Shown here: positions 7,842 through 15,087 of the stretch, one piece after another
How positions within the stretch are numbered: the stretch's first letter is position 1
Layout of the letters: every line of letters begins with the position of its first letter
IMG/VR virus record: IMGVR_UViG_3300041964_000012
Location: 1 to 23,235 of that record
DNA: 23,235 nucleotides
Source of the DNA: a virus
Strand: one strand, 5' to 3'
Program-made: the position numbers and the translations under genes
Notes under the pieces: model-generated
Told to the model about the DNA's origin: nothing
Databases searched by the model: none
What the model saw: the letters and a program-made list of their open reading frames with translations, nothing else

Positions 7842-8225
7842 ATGATTCGAATCAAACTCGCGCTGCTGAGTGCGATTGCCGTCGCCTTTGCGCGGCCGAT
7901 CGGCTTCAGCACCGCTAACGCGGCCGCGACCGACGCGCCTCCAACCGAGGAAAAGCCGAAAACAAACAGCGACCGCATTGCTCTCCTCGAGCAGCGGATC
8001 GCGGCACAAGATGACGAGCTCGCACGTCTGCGCACCGCTTCGCCGGTCGCGATCGAGCCCGGCACCGATCACACCACGCAGCTCCTGATCAAAGGCGCCG
8101 GCGTGAAGATGGAAGACGTCGGCTGGCGCATTCGCGCTGGTCTCTCGCCGGCGCAAGCCGTCGAGGTTGCGCTCACCGAGAAGACCGAGGCGGACAGCCT
8201 CAACAACGACGGAGGCAAAAAGTAA
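7842..8225 (+). CDS. Head-region protein with signal-like N-terminus, unknown function
   Basis: The 127-residue protein opens with a Sec-like N-terminus: basic MIRIK, a hydrophobic core LALLSAIAVAFA, then RPIGFSTANAA. The remainder is a short coiled coil (residues about 43-62: RIALLEQRIAAQDDELARL), a mixed region GTDHTTQLLIKGAG and a helical, acidic tail. It lies between the scaffold and the decoration gene, so a head role is likely. The stretch RPxxFSTAN is shared in form with the decoration protein (RRPFSTAN), indicating a common processing or targeting element. I do not recognise a family. A minor decoration or scaffold helper are possibilities. Confidence 0.6.
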   Translation: MIRIKLALLSAIAVAFARPIGFSTANAAATDAPPTEEKPKTNSDRIALLEQRIAAQDDELARLRTASPVAIEPGTDHTTQLLIKGAGVKMEDVGWRIRAGLSPAQAVEVALTEKTEADSLNNDGGKK

Positions 8226-8266
8226 GGAGCGCAGCCGCAAAGCTGAAGCCCTGAAGCATCAACACT

Positions 8267-8710
8267 ATGAAGCATCTAAAAATTGCACTCGTCTCGGCCG
8301 CTGCGCTGGTCCTCACCGGACTGCGCCGGCCGTTCTCCACCGCGAACGTCGAAGGCACTGTCGGCACGCATGAAAAGGCGATCGGTCGCTATACCGACGC
8401 CGCGATCCCTACGCGCTACCTGCTCGTGAAAAAAGGCAGCGACGCCGATCACATCGCCCTCTGCGGCGCCGGCGACGTGCCACTCGGCACTGTCGACGAT
8501 GAAGCGAGCGCCGCTGAAAAGCGCGTGCACGTCAACCTCCTCGGCAAAGGACCGTCCAAGAAGATGGTCGCGAGCGGCGCCATCGGCGCAGGCGTGCGGG
8601 TGTATGCCGCTGCAGGTGGCAAGATCGCCGCTGCGGGCACTGTCGAAGTCGGCATCTCGCTCACCGCGGCCGCGGCTGACAACGACATCCTCGAAGTCAA
8701 CGACCGCTAA
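8267..8710 (+). CDS. Capsid decoration/cement protein, DUF2190 family
   Basis: Residues 28-147 match the DUF2190 head-decoration pattern: short beta strands with CGAGDVPLGTVDDEA, a valine/glycine-rich middle (SGAIGAGVRVYAAAGGKIA) and the closing ISLTAAAADNDILEV. Such proteins bind the outer capsid surface and stabilise it against DNA pressure. Unusually, about 27 residues precede the domain: MKHLK, a hydrophobic core IALVSAAALVLTGL, then RRPFSTAN. Family members usually begin directly at the domain. Cleavage after TAN would give a normal 120-residue protein. The start has no Shine-Dalgarno site but has the A/C-rich leader shared with the internal scaffold start. Confidence 0.8.
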   Translation: MKHLKIALVSAAALVLTGLRRPFSTANVEGTVGTHEKAIGRYTDAAIPTRYLLVKKGSDADHIALCGAGDVPLGTVDDEASAAEKRVHVNLLGKGPSKKMVASGAIGAGVRVYAAAGGKIAAAGTVEVGISLTAAAADNDILEVNDR

Positions 8711-8760
8711 ATCCGCACAGCGTCACAACCAGCCCTAACGACTCCCAGTCACTCACAAAA

Positions 8761-10209
8761 ATGAAATCACTACTCACACTCAGCATCGCAATCACGGCGC
8801 TGGCGTTCAGCTCGACCAGCACTCGAGCGGAACTCACACCACCGTCTCTGTCGGAACAGTCCGTCGCCAGCACCGAGCAATCGGCACCGGCGCCTGGCTC
8901 GTTTGTTTACCTCAAATCTTCTGACGCACCGATCGCGGCCTTCGCCTACATCGCATCCGTCCCAGCCGACCGCTGGACGCAGAGCATCTTCGCGATCGCT
9001 CTTGCTTTCGCGGCCTGCGCGTATCTGCCGAAGTGCTACCGCAGCCTCGGCGCCTTCAAACGCTACATCGTCGAAGTGATGCGCGACCCGCTCGAGAGGG
9101 TCTCTCTGCAGGTGAAACGAGCGCTCTTCGTGCTCCGGGTCATCGCGGCACAGTTCTGCAACGGTCTCCGCTCAGACTTCTGCACGGCGAACCGTGCGGA
9201 TCTCCGTACGGCGAATGCAGCCGAAGTGCGCGCGGTCCTGGCTGGCGCACGCCTGCCGGATTACGATCCGAACGCGCAGCTGCGGCACGGTCTCCTGACG
9301 ACGGCGAACGCCTCACTCTTCGACTCGACGCATCTGTCTGAGGCGATGACTGGCTACGCGGTCGGATGGACCGATCCGCACGGCTACGACGCAGCGAGCG
9401 AATTCATCGCTCCGTCGCTTATGCCTGGCGGCGAGCTCTACGAGCACTTCGAATACCCGAACGCGGAGGCGTTTCTCAGCGACGAAGCACCGGATGATCT
9501 GCGGCCGATCGGCGCGGACTTCAAGACGGTCGACTACACCCAGAGCAAAACGCAGCGCGAGATCCCGAATCGCGGTCTCCGCATGGTCGTCGATTACGAT
9601 CGCGTGCGCCGCATGCCGAACTGGCAGCAGCTCTACACCGGCCGTCTGATGCAGCGGCTGAAGCGCAACGCCTTCCGGCGTAAATACGCGCTTGCTCTTG
9701 CAGCTGGCGCCGCCGCCGCGCTGACGTGGGACGCCGCCGGTGGAGCGGATCCGGATCTCGACATCGCGAAACAGACGAAGGCCGCCGGCGACTCGAGCGG
9801 CATCTCGCCGAACCGCGCGCTCTGGGGCCAGGCTGCGAAGCTCCTCCGCTTCGCGACCTATGGCGCGACCAACACCGCGAAGGCGATGGCTGGCCGCATG
9901 CTGAGCCCGGAGGAAGCGAGCGCGAAGGCCGGCCTGCAGGCGCTGGTCGACGAGTCCCGCGTCCAGAACGGCGCGAGCAAAGCGCAGATCGTCGGCAGCA
10001 AGATCATCTTGTTCAGCGCCTATGGCATGAGCGGCGAAGATCCGAGCAACTTCAAGACGGCGATCGGCACGACGCAGCAGGGCGGCCGCTATGCGGTCTA
10101 CGTGCGCCAGATCGGCGTGAAGTTCTGGGAGATCACGGTCGAGACCTACGAGACCGAATTCTGCGCGACCACGCTCGGCGTGCGGACCCTCACCATCTCT
10201 GACGTCTAA
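8761..10209 (+). CDS. Major capsid protein with long hydrophobic N-terminal extension
   Basis: The 482-residue protein follows protease, scaffold and decoration genes, the slot of the major head subunit. Residues from about 185 on are of HK97-fold character: MPGGELYEHFEYPNAEAF, then DYDRVRRMPNWQQLYTGRLMQRLKRN (the long helix), a SPNRALWGQAAKLLRFA stretch and a beta-rich end with YAVYVRQIGVKFWEI. The first 180 residues are odd: a signal-like start (MKSLLTLSIAITALAF to TRA23), a second hydrophobic segment at 75-90, a basic amphipathic region at 93-132, then TAN at 142-144, 150-152 and 181-183. Removal at the last site leaves about 299 residues, a normal capsid-protein size. The extension may act as an HK97-like delta domain. 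I rate the capsid assignment high and the processing as inference. Confidence 0.8.
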   Translation: MKSLLTLSIAITALAFSSTSTRAELTPPSLSEQSVASTEQSAPAPGSFVYLKSSDAPIAAFAYIASVPADRWTQSIFAIALAFAACAYLPKCYRSLGAFKRYIVEVMRDPLERVSLQVKRALFVLRVIAAQFCNGLRSDFCTANRADLRTANAAEVRAVLAGARLPDYDPNAQLRHGLLTTANASLFDSTHLSEAMTGYAVGWTDPHGYDAASEFIAPSLMPGGELYEHFEYPNAEAFLSDEAPDDLRPIGADFKTVDYTQSKTQREIPNRGLRMVVDYDRVRRMPNWQQLYTGRLMQRLKRNAFRRKYALALAAGAAAALTWDAAGGADPDLDIAKQTKAAGDSSGISPNRALWGQAAKLLRFATYGATNTAKAMAGRMLSPEEASAKAGLQALVDESRVQNGASKAQIVGSKIILFSAYGMSGEDPSNFKTAIGTTQQGGRYAVYVRQIGVKFWEITVETYETEFCATTLGVRTLTISDV

Positions 10210-10231
10210 CGAGTTCCGGGGGGAATAGGTA

Positions 10232-10250
10232 GCTCGCTGGCCTGGCGAGC
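10232..10250 (+). other. Hairpin downstream of the capsid gene
   Basis: GCTCGC at 10232-10237 pairs perfectly with GCGAGC at 10245-10250 around a seven-base loop. It starts 22 bases after the capsid stop and is the first of two tandem hairpins. It may protect the capsid mRNA 3' end. Confidence 0.45.
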
Positions 10251-10259
10251 ATCCGAATC

Positions 10260-10287
10260 ACCCGCAGGTGCGCAAGCGCCTGCGGGT
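10260..10287 (+). terminator. Strong GC hairpin after capsid gene, possible partial terminator
   Basis: ACCCGCAGG at 10260-10268 pairs with CCTGCGGGT at 10279-10287, a perfect nine-base stem, and the ten-base loop can add two inner pairs. No T-run follows, so a classical intrinsic terminator is not complete. Attenuation or mRNA stabilisation after the highly expressed capsid gene is the likely job. Confidence 0.5.
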
Positions 10288-10336
10288 TGAACGGTCGAAA
10301 GGCGGAAACGCCACACCAACCAAAAGGAGACACATC

Positions 10337-10510
10337 ATGAACCCGAATCAGAATCAAGGCGACGCCGGAGCCGCAGCTAATCCTGGCGCAATCAAAGAGA
10401 CGACCCAGACCACGCGCACGCCTGGCCAGCCGGAGAAAGTCGAGACGACCAAAACGGTCGAGAAGACGGACGGCACTCAGCAGCAGGACGCCGGCGCAGC
10501 GCAGCAGTAA
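10337..10510 (+). CDS. Small hydrophilic Gln/Thr/Ala-rich protein, unknown function
   Basis: The 57-residue product is low in complexity and disordered in character, with runs such as ETTQTTRT and TKTVEKTDG and a Gln-rich end. It has no hydrophobic residues beyond Ala and Val, and no known domain. AAGGAG at 10324-10329 lies seven bases before the chosen ATG. An in-frame start further upstream (10268) sits in the hairpin and lacks a binding site. Its place between capsid and Gp36-like genes resembles small linker proteins in Mu-like head modules. It could be a minor head protein or an assembly aid. Confidence 0.55.
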   Translation: MNPNQNQGDAGAAANPGAIKETTQTTRTPGQPEKVETTKTVEKTDGTQQQDAGAAQQ

Positions 10511-10575
10511 GCCGCTCGCGTCTCTTCAACACGAGCGTCGGTTGCGGCCGGCGCTCTCCTGAACAGACAAACCCG

Positions 10576-11055
10576 ATGCCTGCCTGGATCACACTCACCA
10601 CCGACAAACTCCGCGACACGAAAGCGTCTGCGCTCATCGACGCGTACCAAGGCGCCGCGCTCGGCGAGGACCAGACGGATCCGGTGCCGCGGAAGATCGC
10701 GACCGTCTGCGATCGAATCCGCGCCGAGATCCAGGCGTCCGGCAAATACCAGGTGAGCGCGACGCCGCACTCGATCCCGCCTTCGCTCGAGGATCTCGTA
10801 GCTCGCCTGATCACGTGGGATCTGCGCGGCCGGCTGAACGCGACCGCGGGCTCGTCGCTCGAGCCTACTGACCAGGACAAGATCGATCACCGCGATGACC
10901 TCGCCTACTTGCAGCGCATCGCGGCCGGCGAAGTGCCGATCGAAGTGCCGCTGGATCCGGAGAGTAGTCCCGAAGTGCAGAGCGGCGCGCCGAAGGTCGA
11001 GGCGATCGGCTGCCGGCCGAGGCAAAACACGCGCGACACGATGCGCAATCTCTAG
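10576..11055 (+). CDS. Gp36-like head-tail connector protein (DUF1320)
   Basis: The 159-residue helical protein follows the DUF1320 pattern seen in Mu Gp36: an N-terminal WITLTTDKL then a short helix, VPRKIATVCDRIRAEIQASGKY, SIPPSLEDLVARLITWDLRGRL, and a helix ending RDDLAYLQRIAAGEVPIEVPLD. Family members act at the head-tail junction, after the capsid gene, and the position here agrees. The C-terminal 30 residues are Pro/Ser-rich and probably flexible. The start follows an A/C-rich leader (GACAAACCCG) without a Shine-Dalgarno site. Confidence 0.75.
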   Translation: MPAWITLTTDKLRDTKASALIDAYQGAALGEDQTDPVPRKIATVCDRIRAEIQASGKYQVSATPHSIPPSLEDLVARLITWDLRGRLNATAGSSLEPTDQDKIDHRDDLAYLQRIAAGEVPIEVPLDPESSPEVQSGAPKVEAIGCRPRQNTRDTMRNL

Positions 11056-11061
11056 CCACTC

Positions 11062-13125
11062 ATGACGAACCGCATTTGCATCATCACTGCAGCGATCGCG
11101 CTGACGCTTTGCAGCGCCAGTGCACAACAGCGCCAGCAGAAGATCTCAGAGCTCGCCACGAAGCCGGTGCCATCAGGGACGGACGTCTTCGCGATCGTCC
11201 AGGCAGACGGATCCCCGCGGAAAGTGACGATCGACGATCTGCTCGAGCTCGTGCCGGAAGTGACGAAGAGCTCGCTCGGGCTCGGGAACGTGGACAATAC
11301 GAGCGATGCGGCGAAGCCGGTGAGTTCGGCGCAAGCCGCGGCGCTGGCGACGAAAGAAGGAGCGCTCGGCAATCCGGCAACGAGCGGCCACGTGCTTTCA
11401 TCGACAACCGGCGGTGTGCGCTCGTGGATTGCCGCGGGCGGCATTGCGGACGGCGACAAAGGCGACGTTACCGTTTCGGGGAGCGGCGCCACCCTCACGA
11501 TCGACAACGGCGCGATCACAACCGCGAAGCTGGCCGCGTCACTGCAACTGGCGACGCCGAACATCGGGGACGCGACCGCCACGAGCATCGCGCTGGCGAA
11601 TGGCAAGATCACCTTCAACGCCACCGGGCCGCTCAATTTCCTCGAGATCAACCCGCCAGCGAACGGTGACCCCGGCGTCATGCCGTATCAGGTGTTCATG
11701 GAGAACGATGAAAACGACACCGATCCCGCACGTGGAATAACCCGGTCAAGAGGGGCTTCATGCCAACGGACGTGTAGACCCGACCAAACCAGGTATCCAC
11801 TGGTCCACTGAGCCGCGCTTCGTACGAATGGCGCGCATTACCTGGAAGAGATCCTGGAGGGCTATCATCCAAACCGCGGCGACGGACAACCGGGTGCTCC
11901 CCGTTTTCTTTTTCTGACTTTCGTCCCGCGAGCCACGCTGCTGGAAGCCACAGCCACGATGGACCTGCGCGCCACGTCGTTCTCGATCGCGGGCCTGCTC
12001 GGGACGCCGCACTTTTATGTGAATCCCGGTGGTCTAACGATAGGGAACACGTCTCTCTCGGAAAGCGACGGCGTCTCTTATCTGCTCAACGCATCCGGCG
12101 CGGGACGGCCGCTCGACCTAGCGAGCGGTTGGTCGCTTCTCAGTTTGCCGGCCGACGTTCGTTTCGCGAGTGGGGCTGGCATCATTCCGGCAACACGAAC
12201 GGCTTCGTCATTGTTGGCGGCGGCGACGGGTCGAAGGGAACGGTGCTTATCTGCGCGCGAACTCGAACGGCGCAGCGTCCAATCCCGGCGGTCTTGACCT
12301 ATGGGTCGACTACCTGAACGCATCAGCCAAAATCGGTTTCGGCGCGAAATACTCGACGGCGGTTACGCCCGAACCTGGCGACGATGGATCAATACGGGCA
12401 ATGGGTGTTCGCACCGCTTGCCGGCGTCGGCATCAAGATCGATGCGGCGAGTCAGTATGCGGCAATCCGTTTGAGGTTTACAACGGCGCCGCGCTGCTCG
12501 CGAGCTTGAGCAAGACCGGCGCGCTCACGGTAGCTGATTCGATCACGGCCGCGTCGCTCTCTCTTACGGGCGGCATCCCGTCGTTCTTCATGCGTCCGGC
12601 TTCGGGTCCGGCCGGCGCGCGCATCGCGGGCCGCACCGATAATAACACCGCCGTCGTCGAGGTCTTCCGCACGACCGACAGCATGTCGAGCCCGGCGAAC
12701 TCGAGAAGTTCACCTTCGGCTTTAATCAATATCTCGGTCTCGGCACGAATGCCTTCTTCGGCACGGAGAAAGGCGGCAGCGGCGCCAGCAGGGACGTTTC
12801 GCTGCTCGTCGGCGGCACAGAGACCATGCGGTTCACGGCGGACGGCAATGCGACGCTGGCGAACAACCTGGCGGTCAACGGTGGCGTGCAGGTGAAAGGC
12901 GGCACGAATGCACGCATCGGCCAGGCCACGCTTAGCGGCGGCACAGCCACAGTGAGTAACACGAGCGTCACGACGAACACGCGCTTCGTGCTCACGAGCC
13001 GCAGCACCTCAAACGTGGGCGCGCTCACAGTCGGCACCGTCACGGCCGGCGCGAGCTTCGTCGTCAACAGCTCGAACGCACTCGATGCGGGGACGTTCGA
13101 TTACACGCTCATCGAACAGAACTGA
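11062..13125 (+). pseudogene. Tail-fibre-like gene broken by about eight frame changes
   Basis: The intact N-terminal part (11062 to about 11726) starts with a textbook signal-like sequence (MTNRICIITAAIALTLCSASA), then fibre-type repeats: KISELATKPVPSGTDVF, SLGLGNVDNTSDAAKPVS and GDVTVSGSGATLTIDNGAITTAKLA. These are typical of side-fibre proteins. Beyond it, coherent protein continues only if the frame is changed near 11727, 11763, 11818, 12160, 12237, 12385, 12465 and 12690. The pieces read for example NPVKRGFM, NGRVDPTKPGIHWSTEP, GAHYLEEILEGYHPNRGDG, GNTNGFVIVGGGDG, LDLWVDYLNASAKIGFG and LEKFTFGFNQYLGLGTNAFF. The C-terminus (12826-13125) is the beta-rich fibre tip common to phage fibres. 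Nearly all shifts are in the direction expected from one lost base. Real decay or sequence error are both possible. As written, the gene ends at a stop at 11811. Confidence 0.7.
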
Positions 13126-13129
13126 CGCA

Positions 13130-13391
13130 ATGATCACGCTCTTCAAAATCCTCATCGCGTGGAGCTCATCGTCTGCCTCGTGTTGCTCGTGTCTCGTTCC
13201 GCAGCTTGCGGACGGAATGGAAGACAACGCTCGCAGGGCTCTGCGTGCTCGCGGTGACGCTGTTCGTCAACGGTATGTATTTCGCGCGGACCGGCGGCAT
13301 CTACGACATGCCGGGGCTCGCGATCAACCTCGCGATCGCGATCGCGTTCTTCATCTGCCCCGATGGACAGCAACGGGAGCCGCGCCAATGA
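13130..13391 (+). pseudogene. Small holin-like membrane protein, frameshifted
   Basis: ATG 13130, four bases after the fibre stop, opens MITLFKILIA. Hydrophobic sequence then continues one frame over (ELIVCLVLLV, near 13162-13190), and a third frame holds RTEWKTTLAGLCVLAVTLFVNGMYF then GLAINLAIAIAFFICPDG to the stop at 13389-13391. Joined, they make a protein of about 87 residues with two or three membrane spans, holin-like in size and pattern. The first part could instead be a separate tiny gene. The two shifts run in the same direction as those in the fibre gene, so a shared cause is likely. Confidence 0.45.
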
Positions 13392-13398
13392 CGGTTTG

Positions 13399-14079
13399 TC
13401 ACCGAGGGGGCTTTGCGCCGATCGAGATCTCGATCGAGCTGCCGCTCGAGTACGGGCCGGGGAACCTCTTCTCTGGGTGCCCGAGTGGGACAAGTAGCGC
13501 CGCAAGCCGCGCGACAATCGTGAGCGAAGCGGGATCGTCGTCGCGCGCCGCGAGCGATACGCCTGGCGGGCGGTCCGGCATGTTCAGGCTGCTCATCATG
13601 CGGCCGCCTCTGATCTCGTTGCGATCGCCGATGAGCGACCGGATGAATTGCAGCCACTCCTCCGCGAGTCGACTACTCTCGTCGTCGTTGCTGGAAGAGA
13701 TGCGCACCACAATATGCGTGGGCGCATCAGCGAAGGCGGTCGCGATCGCCTTCTTCTCGGCCTCCGTCAACGTCCTGTTGTGCTCGCGTGCCCTGATTCG
13801 CTCGAGCTCGAGCCGTGCTTCGGCTGCCTGCTTCTCCAGCCCTGCCGCGCGTTCGTTCGCCTTAGCTGCGATCGCGTCAGCTCTCGCTGCATGTTCTTGG
13901 GACGTCGCAATCGCGGCACCGGTCGACTGCTTGTACCGATCGAGCGCGTCAGCCTTGATCTTGGCATCCAGTCCCGAGAAGTACTTGAACAGCAGACCGC
14001 ATAGCGCTGCCAACGCTGTGAGCGAGACAGCAAGTACGCCAGTCCAGAACGAGACGGTCTCGATAAGTTTCGGCGACAT
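13399..14079 (-). CDS. Lone minus-strand membrane/coiled-coil protein, likely accessory (moron) gene
   Basis: The 226-residue protein starts MSPKLIETVSFW, with one or two hydrophobic turns at about 11-33 (TGVLAVSLTALAALCGLLFKYF), then a long Ala/Glu/Lys-rich coiled coil (about 35-100), then RTLTEAEKKAIATAF and two alternating strand-helix units ending IEISIGAKPP. I know this layout (membrane anchor, coiled coil, 'R.LT' helix, small alpha/beta domain, 'IxIxIGxKP' end) from uncharacterised bacterial proteins but cannot name a function. It is the only gene on this strand, convergent with the holin-like gene (7 bases between the stops) and divergent from the gpF gene. The frame stays open upstream to 14772, but that part is the shadow of gpF. 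No clear ribosome binding site is visible. Confidence 0.7.
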   Translation of the reverse strand: MSPKLIETVSFWTGVLAVSLTALAALCGLLFKYFSGLDAKIKADALDRYKQSTGAAIATSQEHAARADAIAAKANERAAGLEKQAAEARLELERIRAREHNRTLTEAEKKAIATAFADAPTHIVVRISSSNDDESSRLAEEWLQFIRSLIGDRNEIRGGRMMSSLNMPDRPPGVSLAARDDDPASLTIVARLAALLVPLGHPEKRFPGPYSSGSSIEISIGAKPPR

Positions 14080-14172
14080 CAACTTGTGGGCGTGTGCGGC
14101 GGTCGGGCTGCTCGTCCTGACTTGGGCGGTTGTTTGCTCGAGGAGTTTACGGCGGTCGCAGGAGGGAAAGCG

Positions 14173-15087
14173 ATGATCTTCTCTCGCACAAAACGCATCG
14201 CCTTCGCGGTGGCTGCGCTGACAACGAACGCGATCGCATTCTCGCGGCCGCTGCCGTTTGCGGCTGCGGTCGAGTCGCGTGACGTGCGCTCGATCCTGCC
14301 GACGACGCTCTCGAGCGCGGACATCCGCGACGCGCTGGTGCAGGACTTCATCGATCGCGCGACGTTCTCGGCCAGAGTGACGAACGCGCGTTTTCTGGAC
14401 GAGATCGACGAGGTCACGCGCCTGGCGATAGCCGGCCAGATCGACCCGGCAACGGCCGAGCTCCGGCTGCTCAATATCCTGCACGACATCGGCTACGAGC
14501 CGACGCGCGAAGATGCCGGCACGATCCGAGATCTCTCGAGTCACGAGCGCCTGCAGCTGATCATCCGGACGAACGCGCAGATGGCGCAAGGCTACGGGCA
14601 ATGGATCCAGGGCCAGACGCCAGGCGGGCTCGACGCGTTCCCGGCGCAGGAGCTCTTCCGACTGCAGCGGCGCCGCGTCGAGCGCGGCAGCACAAAGAGC
14701 ACGATCGGCTGGCCGCAGCGATGGACCGACGCCGGCGGCACGATCTACCAGGACGTCGACCGCAACGGGCAACCGATCGGCCGCATGATCGCGCGGAAAG
14801 ACGACCAGGTCTGGATCCGCCTCGGCACGATGTGGAACGACTCGCTCGGCAATCCCTACCCTCCCTTCGCTTTTAATAGCGGCATGTGGGTGAAGGGCGT
14901 CAGCCGCAAGGAAGCGATGCGGCTCGGCATCATCGACCGCGACACGCAGATCTCGCCGCAGTCGAAAGGATTCAACGACGACCTGCGCTTTCCGGCGCAG
15001 GTGCGCAGCGAGGCGCTGCTGCAGGCGCTGCTCGAATCCCTCGGCCCGGACTACGACATTCTCGACGGAGTGCTGACATCGCGATGA
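14173..15087 (+). CDS. Minor head protein, Mu gpF-like
   Basis: The 304-residue protein is identified by its C-terminal half: PFAFNSGMWVKGVSRKEAMRLG matches the 'FNSGM.V.dv.r.eA..LGl' ending of Mu gpF-type head morphogenesis proteins, preceded by a helical QLIIRTNAQMAQGYGQW region. GpF is a minor head component near the portal. In Mu the gene follows the portal; here it lies over 7 kb away. The start at 14173 has a strong AGGAGGG (14160-14166) six bases upstream; the frame is open further up but without such a site. The N-terminus has a basic, hydrophobic signal-like segment (SRTKRIAFAVAALTTNAIAF) then SRPLPFAAAV, like the decoration protein. It overlaps the next gene by four bases. Confidence 0.75.
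   Translation: MIFSRTKRIAFAVAALTTNAIAFSRPLPFAAAVESRDVRSILPTTLSSADIRDALVQDFIDRATFSARVTNARFLDEIDEVTRLAIAGQIDPATAELRLLNILHDIGYEPTREDAGTIRDLSSHERLQLIIRTNAQMAQGYGQWIQGQTPGGLDAFPAQELFRLQRRRVERGSTKSTIGWPQRWTDAGGTIYQDVDRNGQPIGRMIARKDDQVWIRLGTMWNDSLGNPYPPFAFNSGMWVKGVSRKEAMRLGIIDRDTQISPQSKGFNDDLRFPAQVRSEALLQALLESLGPDYDILDGVLTSR

Noticed and set aside
14080-14172. Bidirectional promoter between moron and gpF
   Set aside because: The arrangement calls for one, but I found no convincing -35/-10 pair on either strand, so it is not listed as a feature.
13085-14176. A 363-residue plus-strand frame across the moron
   Set aside because: It is Ser/Ala-rich and antisense to a clearly better minus-strand coding sequence. 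A hydrophobic end near 14080-14150 is probably chance.
13399-14772. A 457-residue minus-strand reading frame extending past ATG 14079
   Set aside because: Only the part from 14079 down looks like protein. The upstream 230 residues are Arg/Leu/Val-rich and lie antisense to the well-supported gpF gene.
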